Shown: in pieces, positions 7,260 through 15,870 of the stretch
Numbering within the stretch: the first letter of the stretch is position 1
How the letters are laid out: the number at the start of each line of letters is the position of its first letter
The notes under the pieces: generated by a model
Told to the model about the DNA's origin: nothing
Database searches by the model: none
What the model saw: only the letters and a program-made list of their open reading frames with translations
Program-made: the position numbers and the translations under genes
Assembly (NCBI GenBank): GCA_017642935.1
Contig: JAEPOK010000001.1
Coordinates: 806,001-870,000 of the forward strand
From: Hyphomicrobiales bacterium
Lineage (GTDB): Bacteria; Pseudomonadota; Alphaproteobacteria; Rhizobiales; MH13
Length of the DNA stretch: 64,000 nt
Reading direction: 5' to 3'

Positions 7260-8765
7260 ATGCTACACGGCCACCATTTGATTGCGGGTTCTTGGACGGA
7301 TTCTGAAGAGACGTTTGAGAACATGCCGGTGTCGGGCGGGGCGGATCGGTTTGCGGTTGGCACGCCGGAGCTGGTGGGCCGGGCGGTTGAGGCGGCTGAG
7401 GAGGCGTTCGCGTCCTACAGTGCATTGAGCCGTGGTGAGCGGGCTGCGTTCCTGCGCACGATTGCCTTTGAGATCGACGCGCGTGGTGATGCGATTACCG
7501 CGATGGTCGTGAAGGAGACGGGCCTGCCGGAAGCCCGATTGGTGGGCGAGCGTGGCCGCACAGTCGGTCAGCTGCGGCTGTTCGCCGATCATATCGAACA
7601 GGGCGATTACCTTGATCGCCGCCATGATGAAGCGCTGCCTGATCGTCAGCCTTTGCCGCGGCCCGATCTGCGCCTGATGCAGGTGCCGACCGGCCCGGTG
7701 GCGGTGTTTGGGGCGTCGAACTTTCCGCTTGCCTTCTCTGTAGCTGGTGGGGACACGGCCTCGGCGCTGGCGGCCGGATGCCCGGTGGTGGTGAAGGGCC
7801 ATTCCGCACATCCAGGCACCGGTGAGATCGTCGCTCAGGCCATCGAGGCTGCCATCAAGGCCAGCAATCTCCATCCTGGTGTGTTCTCACTGATCCAGGG
7901 CGGCAATCGCTCGGTGGGTGAAGCACTGGTGCAGCATCCGCTCATTCGTGCTGTCGGCTTCACCGGCTCGCTAGGTGGGGGAAGGGCGCTGTTCAATCTC
8001 TGCGCGGCCCGTCCCGATCCGATCCCGTTCTTCGGTGAGCTGGGCTCGGTGAACCCGATGTTCGTACTGCCGAGCGCCATCGCAAATCGCACCGAGCAGA
8101 TCGCATCTGGCTGGGCAGGATCGCTCACCATGGGGGCAGGGCAGTTCTGCACCAATCCAGGAATTGCCATTCTGCTCGATGGTCCGGATGCCGATGCCTT
8201 CATCGCCGCCACCCGCGCCGCGTTGGAACCGCTGCAAGCGCAGACCATGCTCACCGATGGGATGGCGCAGGCCTATGTCGAGGGTCGCGACGCCATCGCC
8301 AAAGCCGATGGTGTCACCGAGATCCTCTCCAAGAGCTGCCCGGGCCGGCAGGCGAGCGCCGATCTTTATGTGGTCTCAGGGGATGATTGGCTGGCCAACC
8401 ATGCGCTGGCCGAGGAAGTGTTCGGTCCGCTGGGCCTTATTGTCCGAGCCAAGGACAGCGAGCAGATGATCGCCATCGCCACGGCGCTCAAGGGCCAACT
8501 GACCGCAACGCTGCACATGGATGATGCCGATAGCGATCTTGCCCAAGCCCTGATGCCGATCCTCACCCGCAAGGCCGGGCGTATCCTCGCCAACGGCTAC
8601 CCGACCGGCGTCGAAGTCGCTGATGCGATGGTCCATGGCGGGCCGTACCCAGCCTCGACCAATTTCGGCGCCACCTCTGTGGGCACGCTCTCCATCCGTC
8701 GGTGGCTGCGACCTATCTGCTTCCAGGCCATGCCGACGAACTTGCTGCCAAGCGATCTGAGGTAG
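7260..8765 (+). CDS. Aldehyde dehydrogenase, 2-oxoglutarate semialdehyde (2,5-dioxovalerate) type
   Basis: The 501-residue protein is an NAD(P)-dependent aldehyde dehydrogenase with the general base in FFGELGSVNP (Glu260) and the nucleophile in GAGQFCTNPG (Cys297). The opening GHHLIAGSW, the FGASNFPLAFSVAGGDTASALAAGCPVVVKGH cofactor region and the ending HGGPYPASTNFGATSVGTLSIRRWLRPICFQ are typical of 2,5-dioxovalerate dehydrogenases. These make 2-oxoglutarate in oxidative pentose and hexarate pathways. It fits downstream of a lactonase and DapA-like dehydratases. The organism-specific substrate is inferred. Confidence 0.88.
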   Translation: MLHGHHLIAGSWTDSEETFENMPVSGGADRFAVGTPELVGRAVEAAEEAFASYSALSRGERAAFLRTIAFEIDARGDAITAMVVKETGLPEARLVGERGRTVGQLRLFADHIEQGDYLDRRHDEALPDRQPLPRPDLRLMQVPTGPVAVFGASNFPLAFSVAGGDTASALAAGCPVVVKGHSAHPGTGEIVAQAIEAAIKASNLHPGVFSLIQGGNRSVGEALVQHPLIRAVGFTGSLGGGRALFNLCAARPDPIPFFGELGSVNPMFVLPSAIANRTEQIASGWAGSLTMGAGQFCTNPGIAILLDGPDADAFIAATRAALEPLQAQTMLTDGMAQAYVEGRDAIAKADGVTEILSKSCPGRQASADLYVVSGDDWLANHALAEEVFGPLGLIVRAKDSEQMIAIATALKGQLTATLHMDDADSDLAQALMPILTRKAGRILANGYPTGVEVADAMVHGGPYPASTNFGATSVGTLSIRRWLRPICFQAMPTNLLPSDLR

Positions 8766-8807
8766 GGGACGCGTTTTGCGCAGCGCCAATCGGGGAAACA
8801 CTAGTCC

Positions 8808-10208
8808 CTAAGGGCGCTGCGATGCGGCCATTGCCTCGTCCAACAGGGGATCGTTGGTCTCGCGCATGATCGCGATCATACGGGCGTGCAGTTCGGCCGA
8901 TGTATCTCGGGCTTCCGGCTTGGCTGCAAGATTGCGGGTCTCAAAGGGGTCGCTGGCAAGATCGAAAAGCTCCGGCTCGTCGCCCATATGCCAGATGTAC
9001 TTTTTCAGCCTGTGTTCGATCATGCGCCATGGCTGCGTTCCCATCCATTCGCCAAGCGGGCGATGGAGCGCAAAAAGCGCGCGATCGGATAGATCGACAG
9101 AGTCACCCGCCAGTACATCGCTCATATCGCGTCCACGCCAATCGTCATGAGCTGGTAAGTCGCATAGTCCGGAAAGCGTCGGGGCGATGTCGATGAGGCT
9201 GAAAGACGTATCGCTGCGGACGTTCTTTGCCACCTTGCCGGGCAGGCGAAAGATCATAGGCACGCGGATCGATTCCTCATACGCCACCATCTTGTGCCAG
9301 AGCCCGTGGGCGCCGAGGTTTTCTCCATGGTCGGACAGGAAAATAATGATCGTGTCCTCCATCACGCCTTCGGCTTCCAGCGCAGAGAGCACGCGCCCCA
9401 GCTGGTCGTCGATCAGCGAGGTGAAACCCCAGTAGACGGCGTAGCTTTTTCGCCAAGCCGCGAAATCCTCGCCGTGATCGAGAAAGAGCTGTCGATAATA
9501 GCTGGTGCGGTTGACCTCCGGCTCTCCAGGCTGGGGCCCGAAGTTCGCCGGTTTTTCGACCTGTCTCGGATCATACATCGAAAAATAGGGTTCCGGGATC
9601 ATGAAGGGCGGATGCGGCCCATTGAACGAGCAGACCTGAAAGAAGGGGCGAGACCGGTCGCGCGTGCGCAAATGATCGATGGCGATGTCGGCGATGTACG
9701 CATCGTTAGTGGTCTCCGGCGGCATCTCCAGCGGCAGTGCGATCGGCGTCGACATGGACGGCGTGCGGTGCGTTCGCACCCTTGGATCATTGAACGTCCA
9801 GCCATCGACCAATCCCTGGTCTACGCACCAGGCGGAATAGTCGGCTGTGCTGTCGCCGCCGTCGCGGTCGGTGAAGCGGCCGATATTATCGTGGCCGAGA
9901 TGCCATTTGCCGGCATAGCTGACTTGGTAACCGCCATCGCGAAACGTATCGAGAAGCTGGCAGGCCTCAAGAGAACTTGTGGCGTTGTCGAGCATGTCGT
10001 TTTCATGCGGATAAAGCCCGGTGAAAACCGCCGCACGCGACGGCAGGCAGAGCGGGCAAGGCGTCATGGCGCGTTCAAAACTTGTGCCTTCGCGCGCCAA
10101 CCAGTCCATGTTGGGCGTCCGGCAGGGCGTTTGCCCGCGATAGCCTAGCGTATCGGGACGCTGCTGATCGGACATGATGAGCAGCACGTTGGGTCGCTTA
10201 TCGGCCAT
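8808..10208 (-). CDS. Sulfatase (type I, formylglycine-dependent)
   Basis: The 466-residue protein begins with the sulfatase strand PNVLLIMSDQQRPD (metal-binding Asp) and carries CLPSR at residues 54-58. Cys54 would be converted to the catalytic formylglycine. The GKWHLGHD motif and the C-terminal metal-binding IIFLSDHGENLGAHG follow in the expected order. It resembles choline-sulfatase and arylsulfatase-like alkyl or sugar sulfatases; no signal peptide is visible, suggesting a cytoplasmic substrate. Its start overlaps the end of the upstream DapA-family gene by 11 bases, so it is the last gene of the leftward operon. No formylglycine-generating enzyme is in the window. Confidence 0.92.
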   Translation of the reverse strand: MADKRPNVLLIMSDQQRPDTLGYRGQTPCRTPNMDWLAREGTSFERAMTPCPLCLPSRAAVFTGLYPHENDMLDNATSSLEACQLLDTFRDGGYQVSYAGKWHLGHDNIGRFTDRDGGDSTADYSAWCVDQGLVDGWTFNDPRVRTHRTPSMSTPIALPLEMPPETTNDAYIADIAIDHLRTRDRSRPFFQVCSFNGPHPPFMIPEPYFSMYDPRQVEKPANFGPQPGEPEVNRTSYYRQLFLDHGEDFAAWRKSYAVYWGFTSLIDDQLGRVLSALEAEGVMEDTIIIFLSDHGENLGAHGLWHKMVAYEESIRVPMIFRLPGKVAKNVRSDTSFSLIDIAPTLSGLCDLPAHDDWRGRDMSDVLAGDSVDLSDRALFALHRPLGEWMGTQPWRMIEHRLKKYIWHMGDEPELFDLASDPFETRNLAAKPEARDTSAELHARMIAIMRETNDPLLDEAMAASQRP

Positions 10209-11136
10209 CGTGACCTTCCTCTATGAATTCGGGGATATTGCGGCGTGCTGCGCCACGAATGCGGGATACCTCTTCGGCGGTGGCGCCCTCATAGGGCCAA
10301 AGGAGTCGAGGCGAGATGTCGGTCCAGCCACCAGCCGCTGCCATCGCCTTATCACAAGCAAAGCCTGGCAGTCCGCGCGCGAGCAGCGGTGCGATGGCGT
10401 CATCGAGGAAGCGTCCGACGCGAACCTCGAGCGAGGCTGCGTTCGCGGGTGGCATGTATTTCCAGGCAACAGCGGCCTTGGGCGAAAGGCAGGCCATGTT
10501 GGAGTAGCTGCCGTGCGCACCCTGTGCTGTGCCAGACGCATAATGGTGGCCGGGTATGAACACCGAGAGGCGGTCGAACACCGGCGCCATAGCCTGATAC
10601 CAGTCAGCCTCGCCACCACCGCATTTCAGGCCAACCAGCGCTGGGTGTGCCATCGCTAAAGACAGCAAGTCGTCAGGCGATAGAACGGTCTTAGCGTGGG
10701 GCGGGTTGTAAAGGACGAGCGGGAGGCCAGTTGCCAGGTGCACGGCCCGTTCCAAAAACCTATGGGCCGTCGGCAGATCAATCGCCGTCCAATCGGGCAG
10801 GGTGACCTGAATAGCGTCAGGCTTGAGCTCAGCCGCGATGGCGATACGCGTCAGGCTTCCCGGTGCCAGGGCATGTGCTGCGCTGATCTGGAACGGAAGT
10901 CCGTGGGCTCGCGCGGATGAGGCCAGGCGCTCCGACATCGCCTGAAAGTCGGCATCGCTTTGCGAATGAAACTCTGATGCCGTTCCGCCGGTGTAAACGC
11001 CGTCACACTTGGCGGCGGCGTAGGCGGCCACCTGATCGTCAATCGCGCCGAGATCCACATGACCGCTTGCATCGACACGACACAGGACCGTTGCCCAGAC
11101 ACCATGGATGGAAGATGTGTCTGAGCGTGTCTGCAT
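10198..11136 (-). CDS. Dihydrodipicolinate synthase family aldolase/dehydratase
   Basis: The 312-residue protein has the DapA-family barrel signature: Tyr143 in LVLYNPPHAK and the Schiff-base Lys171 in ALVGLKCGGG. The carboxylate-binding loop, normally GTTGE, reads GGTASE at 50-55, an unusual variant that may alter substrate choice. Family members act on 2-keto-3-deoxy sugar acids, N-acetylneuraminate or 4-hydroxy-2-oxo acids. It is encoded between the GntR regulator (3-base gap) and the sulfatase (overlap). A role as 2-keto-3-deoxy-acid dehydratase feeding the 2,5-dioxovalerate dehydrogenase is possible but unproven. Confidence 0.85.
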   Translation of the reverse strand: MQTRSDTSSIHGVWATVLCRVDASGHVDLGAIDDQVAAYAAAKCDGVYTGGTASEFHSQSDADFQAMSERLASSARAHGLPFQISAAHALAPGSLTRIAIAAELKPDAIQVTLPDWTAIDLPTAHRFLERAVHLATGLPLVLYNPPHAKTVLSPDDLLSLAMAHPALVGLKCGGGEADWYQAMAPVFDRLSVFIPGHHYASGTAQGAHGSYSNMACLSPKAAVAWKYMPPANAASLEVRVGRFLDDAIAPLLARGLPGFACDKAMAAAGGWTDISPRLLWPYEGATAEEVSRIRGAARRNIPEFIEEGHDGR

Positions 11137-11139
11137 CTG

Positions 11140-11835
11140 CTAGTTCGGCTGTGGCGCGTCTTTGCGCGTCAAAAGATGGGTGCGCATCGCCTCGGCGGCT
11201 GCCGGCGCGTTGCTGTCGCGTACGGCTTCAAAGATCGCTTCATGCTGGGCGATGACGCGTGCATGGATGCTTTCGATGCCTGGACCGTGCTCTGGATTGT
11301 AGAGACCCCATTCAATGAGCGCGCCGTGCAGCGCCTTAGCGACGGAGTTTTGCTGGGTGGCCATCACGCAATGGTGGAAGGCCTGGTCGGCATCGCGAAA
11401 AGCTTTGGCCTGTCCCTTGGCAGCGCGGCAGGCATCGAGCGCTTCTTGCAGAGCTTCGATATCGTCTTGGTCGTGGGTGCGCGCGGCCTCCATGGCCGCA
11501 AAGGTTTCAAGCATCACGCGCAAATCGTAAAACTCGGACCGGCGGGAGGAATCGGCGAGCATCGCCTGCACCATGTCGCCGATCGCCTCCATGGCGCCGC
11601 GTGGTGTCGGCTCAAGCACGATAGGGGCGACGCCGCGTTTCAGCCGGACAAAACCTTTGCGTTCGAGCATCAGCAGAGCTTCTTTCACCGAGGGACGGCC
11701 GACATTGAACATTTCCATCAGCGTGCGCTCGGAGGGCAATTTGCTGCCAGGAGCGTATTCGCCCTTTCGGATGGCATTGAGGATCGCCTCCTCAATTTGC
11801 TCGCTCAACCGCATGCGTCCCAGTGTCGTGTCCAT
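11140..11835 (-). CDS. GntR family transcriptional regulator, FCD (FadR/NanR-like) subgroup
   Basis: The 231-residue protein has an N-terminal winged helix (residues about 8-75, with GSKLPSERTLMEMFNVGRPSVKEALLMLERKGFV, the canonical GntR DNA-binding signature) and an all-helical FCD effector domain. Metal-binding histidines are visible in DADQAFHHCVM and around RVIAQHEAIFEAV and MRTHL. This subgroup senses carboxylic or sugar acids; E. coli NanR is the best known sialic-acid example. It sits between two DapA-family genes in the leftward operon and probably acts on the divergent control region near 12,830-12,870. Confidence 0.92.
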   Translation of the reverse strand: MDTTLGRMRLSEQIEEAILNAIRKGEYAPGSKLPSERTLMEMFNVGRPSVKEALLMLERKGFVRLKRGVAPIVLEPTPRGAMEAIGDMVQAMLADSSRRSEFYDLRVMLETFAAMEAARTHDQDDIEALQEALDACRAAKGQAKAFRDADQAFHHCVMATQQNSVAKALHGALIEWGLYNPEHGPGIESIHARVIAQHEAIFEAVRDSNAPAAAEAMRTHLLTRKDAPQPN

Positions 11836-11848
11836 CGTGCATCCTCAT

Positions 11849-12769
11849 TCAGGCCAATGCTGCAGACTGTCTGCGAGCCTGTGATAGGCCTGAACCGGGG
11901 ACAAGGTCCATTGCCGTATCGAGTATGGCGCGTTGCTGCGATGTCAGTGGCTGAAAAGGTGGTCGGCAGGCGCCCATGGCGATGCCGGTCTGCTCAAGCA
12001 TGTATTTGAGAGCCGGCAGCACACCGACCTGGACCAGAGCGTCGATCAGTGTGTTCGACTGGGCCTGAAGGGCGCGGGCCTCATCCATGTCGCCGTTCTT
12101 GAGGGCCTCGGCAAACGCCAGAATGCGGTTTGCCTGCACATTGTAGGTTGAGCCTATGCCGCCATCTGCGCCGGTTGCGAGTCCCGACAACAACGTTTCA
12201 TCAAAGCCGTGCAGAAGTGTCGCGTGCGGCTGGCGCCGGCGCAGCTGCTCGAACGCATAAAGGTCTGCGCAGGTGTTTTTGACGCCAACGACTTGGGGGA
12301 TTTCGAGCAGGCGGGCAAGCTCGTCCACAGACCAACGCACGCCGGAAAGCGCGGGAAAGTTGTAGATCAGAAATGGCAGGTCGGTTTGCGTTGCCAACCA
12401 ACGGTAATGCGCTTCGACCTCGGCAATTGAATACTGATAGTAGAAGGGCGGAACGGCCGAAATCGCGTGGTATCCAGCCTTTGCCGCCACCTTGGCAAGG
12501 TGGGCTGAAACCGTGGGGTTAGGATCGCCAACCTGCGCAATCATCACGCCCTTGCCGGCACTTGCTTCGACCGAAAGACGCAAAAGCTGTTCTCGTTCGT
12601 CAATCGTCATCAGAAACGCTTCGCCGGTGCTGCCGCCGACGTAGAGACCGGTCAGGCCGTCGGCCAAGTTCCGCTCCACCAAGTCGCCCAAGGGTGTGGG
12701 GGCAAGCGCGGTCCCATCGCTGGTGAATGGCGTGGGCAGAGCAGCGAAAAAGCCAGTCAGGTTTGTCAT
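11849..12769 (-). CDS. N-acetylneuraminate lyase-like DapA-family aldolase
   Basis: From ATG 12769 (GGGAAG upstream; the overlapping ATG at 12772 is also possible) the product is 306 residues. It follows E. coli NanA unusually closely: LYVGGSTGEAF at 43-52, Tyr136 in YNFPALSGVRW and Schiff-base Lys164, against Tyr137 and Lys165 in NanA. The ADGGIGSTYN segment is also shared. It should cleave a sialic acid or related 2-keto-3-deoxy acid to pyruvate and a sugar or aldehyde. It is the first gene of the leftward operon, 13 bases before the GntR gene. No nanE or nanK is nearby, so the true substrate may be a different acid. Confidence 0.85.
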   Translation of the reverse strand: MTNLTGFFAALPTPFTSDGTALAPTPLGDLVERNLADGLTGLYVGGSTGEAFLMTIDEREQLLRLSVEASAGKGVMIAQVGDPNPTVSAHLAKVAAKAGYHAISAVPPFYYQYSIAEVEAHYRWLATQTDLPFLIYNFPALSGVRWSVDELARLLEIPQVVGVKNTCADLYAFEQLRRRQPHATLLHGFDETLLSGLATGADGGIGSTYNVQANRILAFAEALKNGDMDEARALQAQSNTLIDALVQVGVLPALKYMLEQTGIAMGACRPPFQPLTSQQRAILDTAMDLVPGSGLSQARRQSAALA

Positions 12770-12801
12770 CATGCTTCCCGTGTCGAAGACGTGTTCAAGA
12801 A

Positions 12802-12870
12802 ATGCCACGCCAATCAAAGTGGCATGCTATGTTGACAGTATGCTAGGATGATACCTAAGATACGTCAACA
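12802..12870. promoter_or_regulatory. Shared control region of two divergent operons with dyads and a sigma70-like promoter
   Basis: Between the aldolase and TRAP genes lie two dyads: ATGCCAC 12802-12808 with GTGGCAT 12819-12825, and TGTTGAC 12830-12836 with GTCAACA 12864-12870. Inside the second are two GATAC words (12850-12854 and 12859-12863). Read on the other strand the first is GGTATC, close to the GGTATA repeats bound by E. coli NanR. TTGACA at 12832-12837 with TAAGAT at 12856-12861 (18-base spacer) is a plausible rightward promoter that the operator would cover. Binding by the neighbouring GntR protein is inferred. Confidence 0.5.
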
Positions 12871-12905
12871 ATAACGTCCAGTTTGCGCTTCAATGGGAGG
12901 AAGAC

Positions 12906-13901
12906 ATGACACTGAAGAAGACCGTAACGGCTTTGGCAGCTCTATCGATTGGGTTGGCAGCGACGTCAGCGCTTGCACAGGAGCTGCGGTTCTCAACCAC
13001 CGGCAGCGGTTCTGACCCGGATGTGGTCGCGATGAACGTGTGGGAAGAGTATATCGAGGCCAATTCCGACCTTGAGGTGGAAGTGTTCGACAGCGCGTCG
13101 CTGGTCGAACAAGGGCGCCAGGGACAGGCGTTGGCGCGTGGAACCGTGGATGCCGCCTACATGTCGCCAGCTTGGTTCTCAGAAGCTGCCCCGCAATGGG
13201 AGATCTTTGCCACGCCTTATTTGCTAAGCGGCCCAGGGCATATTTGCGCGGTGCGGCAGAGCGACATCTGGGATCAGATGGTCGCGGATTTGCGCGAGTC
13301 GATGGACATCGTCGTTCTCGATGCGGCCTATCAGGGCACGCGCACGCTCAACCTTCGTGAGCAGATGGATGTGATGACGCCGGAAGATCTGGCCGGTCTT
13401 TCGCTTCGCGTTGTGCCGTCGCCGTCCAACATTTTGATGGGTGAAGGTATGGGCGCTGAGCCAACGCCGGTTCCGTTCTCTGAGCTTTACCTTGCCCTTC
13501 AGACGGGCACGGTCGATGCGCAGGAAAACCCACTGACCCTGATTTATTCGCGCCGCTTTTATGAGGTGACCGAGCAGATCGTCACGACCAACCACAAGGC
13601 GCTGATCCAATTTCCGACTTTCTCGGCACGCTCCTGGGCCAATTTGTCTGAAGAACAGCAACAAGTTGTTGCTGACGGGGCAGCTGTGGCCATGGAATCC
13701 TACTCCAACAGCGTGGTCGAACAGGAAGCCTCGCTGCGCGAAGCGCTGGAGGCCGAGGGAATCGTGTTCACCGATCCCGACCGCGATGCGTTCCGCACCG
13801 CCGTTCAGCAGCGGTTCCTGGAGAGTGAGCTTGCTGAAGCTTGGGAAGAGGGCATGTTCGAGCGGATCGCGAACCTGGAGATTCCAGCGTCCTGCCAATA
13901 G
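12906..13901 (+). CDS. TRAP transporter substrate-binding protein (DctP family)
   Basis: The 331-residue protein starts after GGGAGGAAGAC and has a signal peptide ending near ALAQ (residue 24). The mature part is a DctP-type receptor: QGQALARGTVDAAYMSP, then SLRVVPSPSN, in which the Arg normally salt-bridges the ligand carboxylate, and FSELYLALQTGTVDAQENPLTLIYSRRFYEV. The ligand is therefore probably an organic acid. It heads the rightward operon and would feed the Q/M membrane pair encoded downstream. Confidence 0.93.
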   Translation: MTLKKTVTALAALSIGLAATSALAQELRFSTTGSGSDPDVVAMNVWEEYIEANSDLEVEVFDSASLVEQGRQGQALARGTVDAAYMSPAWFSEAAPQWEIFATPYLLSGPGHICAVRQSDIWDQMVADLRESMDIVVLDAAYQGTRTLNLREQMDVMTPEDLAGLSLRVVPSPSNILMGEGMGAEPTPVPFSELYLALQTGTVDAQENPLTLIYSRRFYEVTEQIVTTNHKALIQFPTFSARSWANLSEEQQQVVADGAAVAMESYSNSVVEQEASLREALEAEGIVFTDPDRDAFRTAVQQRFLESELAEAWEEGMFERIANLEIPASCQ

Positions 13902-13949
13902 GCTGGGTTTAGACCCAGCTCGACCGGCGCCGTTGTTGACGGCGCCGGT
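13902..13949 (+). terminator. Tandem hairpins after the TRAP binding-protein gene
   Basis: Directly after the stop are two stem-loops: GCTGGGT/ACCCAGC (13902-13919, loop TTAG) and the perfect 11-base stem ACCGGCGCCGT/ACGGCGCCGGT (13923-13949, loop TGTTG). Only TT follows the second stem, so complete termination is unlikely. Such hairpins commonly stabilise the binding-protein message and lower expression of the membrane genes downstream. Confidence 0.6.
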
Positions 13950-14018
13950 TTCCCGCACGCGCCTCTCCCCTCGGCCCGTGGTTTGTTCCTATGGCAATTG
14001 CATTGAAAGACCTGCCTC

Positions 14019-14579
14019 GTGTCGCTGGACTCTGATGATCAAGATCGCAACAAGACTGGTCGCGTTCCAAGTGCGGGGTCTGAGCGAACCGGTCGCGTGG
14101 CGCACGTCCATCGGGTTTTTGTGCGGGTGGCAACAGCTCTTTCGGCGGCGATGTTCGCCGCGCTTTTCCTTACTTTCGTCGCCCAAATTGTCTGGCGCTA
14201 CGTCCTCAACAATCCTTTGGTGTGGACGTTGGAGGTGGCGGGCCTGTTGTTCGTGACGGTCAGCCTCTTCACAGCCGCGACGCAAATGCGGTTTCGTGAC
14301 CATGTCGCGCTCGATCTGTTGGTCGAAGCCGTGCCAAATGGCCTCGGTCGGCTCCTTCGAGCCCTTTCGTTGATCATCTTCGGCGTGGTCATGCTCTTAT
14401 CGGTGCCTGACACGGTACGCGTCCTTGAGTGGATGTATGGCGAGCGCACATTCGCGTTGCGATTGAACCTCGGCCACCTGTTCGTGCTGATGATCGCGTT
14501 CGTTGTTATCTATGCCCTGCGCGCGTTCTGGGAGGCGTGGGGGCATCTGCGGGGCATCAAAGGGCGCGACGCCCCATGA
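14019..14579 (+). CDS. TRAP transporter small permease (DctQ family)
   Basis: The product is up to 186 residues with four hydrophobic segments, the usual DctQ topology. It includes FVAQIVWRYVLNNPLVWTLEVAGLLFV, a DctQ hallmark, and FRDHVALDLLVEAVP. The start is uncertain: GTG 14019 opens the frame, but the first 25 residues are polar and a later start is possible. Its stop overlaps the start of the large permease gene (ATGATG at 14576-14581), indicating coupling. The protein forms the small subunit of the sodium- or proton-driven importer. Confidence 0.85.
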   Translation: MSLDSDDQDRNKTGRVPSAGSERTGRVAHVHRVFVRVATALSAAMFAALFLTFVAQIVWRYVLNNPLVWTLEVAGLLFVTVSLFTAATQMRFRDHVALDLLVEAVPNGLGRLLRALSLIIFGVVMLLSVPDTVRVLEWMYGERTFALRLNLGHLFVLMIAFVVIYALRAFWEAWGHLRGIKGRDAP

Positions 14580-15865
14580 TGCTCGATCCTCTGCATTGGG
14601 CCGCGCTGTTCTTTGGCCTTCAGATCGTACTGGGCTTGCCTGTGGGCATGGTGCTGATCTCCACCGTGGTCGTGTGGGCACTGGCTGCGGGCGCAGACAC
14701 CAGCGTGATGGCTGAACGGGTCATCTTCGCCTCGGTCGAAAACATCATCGTTATCGCTATCCCGCTGTTCATCTTCACCGCCAAGGTGATGGATCATGGT
14801 GGTATTTCAAAACGGTTGCTCGACTTCTGTCTGGCTTTGGTGGGACACCGACCGGGTGGTCTGGCGCAGGTCAACATCGTCTCCTCGATCATCTTTTCCG
14901 GCATGAGTGGCGATGCCACGTCCGATGCGTCGGGCATCGGCCAGGTACTGATCAAGATGATGCGTGAGGAGGGGCGCTACCCGCCGGCCTATGCGGCTGC
15001 GGTGACGGTGGCATCGTCGTCGATCGGGCCGATCATTCCGCCGTCCATTCCGATGCTGGTCTATGCCTTCTTTGCCGAGGTCTCGATTGGCGCTTTGTTT
15101 TTGGCTGGCATCATTCCCGGGCTCATTATGGGGCTGGCGATGATGGTGCTCGTTGCTGTCCAATCCCGTCGCCGTGGCTTTCCGGTTGAGCCGCGCCTGA
15201 CGAGTGCTGCCATGCTGGCGGCAACGCTTGCCGCTATTGGCCCGTTGCTCATGCCGGTCATCCTTCTTGGCGGCATCTACTCAGGCGTGTTTACGCCGAC
15301 AGAGGCAGCGGCGGCGGCTGGCTCCTATGCCGTTCTCCTATCGGTTTTTCTTTATCGCCAATCGTCCTGGGGTGCTCTTTACAGCGCCCTGGTTGAAAGC
15401 GCGCGTCAGTCCGGCATGGTGTTCCTGCTGATCGGCGGCGGATTCGCACTGAACTACGTGTTCACCGTGGAGCGGGTTACCGACCAGATCACGGACTTCA
15501 TCCTGGCGCTTGAGATCACGCAGCTGCAGCTTTTGTTCGTGGTGCATGGCGCCTTCATTGTCATGGGCATGTTCTTGACCAAAGCACCGATGATGTACGT
15601 GGTCGTGCCGGCCTTGCTGCCAGGATTGGCCGCCGCCGGCATCGATCTGGTCCATTTCGGCGTGCTGATCGTCCTCAACATGATGATCTCGATGATCACG
15701 CCGCCAATGGGCCTGATGGTTTTCATTGTTGGTGGGTTGGCGAAGATTCCGATCGGGCCGATTTTTCGTGAAAGCGTGCCCTTTATGATCACACTCTACG
15801 TCGTCATGATCCTGATCACGGTGTTCCCGCAATTTGTGCTCTGGCTTCCGGGCATGGCGGGGTAG
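14576..15865 (+). CDS. TRAP transporter large permease (DctM family)
   Basis: About 429 residues with some twelve or more membrane segments. The family signatures are present: ISKRLLDFCLALVGHRPGGLAQVNIVSSIIFSGMSGDATSDASGIGQVLIKMM, then SSSIGPIIPPSIPMLVYA and FTPTEAAAAAGSYA. Two overlapping ATG codons (14576, 14579) could start it; the frame is open further upstream, but there it only mirrors the DctQ gene. This is the transport channel of the tripartite carrier whose receptor is DctP above. The sulfatase gene follows after five bases. Confidence 0.92.
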   Translation: MMLDPLHWAALFFGLQIVLGLPVGMVLISTVVVWALAAGADTSVMAERVIFASVENIIVIAIPLFIFTAKVMDHGGISKRLLDFCLALVGHRPGGLAQVNIVSSIIFSGMSGDATSDASGIGQVLIKMMREEGRYPPAYAAAVTVASSSIGPIIPPSIPMLVYAFFAEVSIGALFLAGIIPGLIMGLAMMVLVAVQSRRRGFPVEPRLTSAAMLAATLAAIGPLLMPVILLGGIYSGVFTPTEAAAAAGSYAVLLSVFLYRQSSWGALYSALVESARQSGMVFLLIGGGFALNYVFTVERVTDQITDFILALEITQLQLLFVVHGAFIVMGMFLTKAPMMYVVVPALLPGLAAAGIDLVHFGVLIVLNMMISMITPPMGLMVFIVGGLAKIPIGPIFRESVPFMITLYVVMILITVFPQFVLWLPGMAG

Positions 15866-15870
15866 GTAAG

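Noticed and set aside
13991-14035. 14-residue frame starting at ATG 13991 before the DctQ gene
   Set aside because: No ribosome-binding site or conserved feature; too short to support as a leader peptide.
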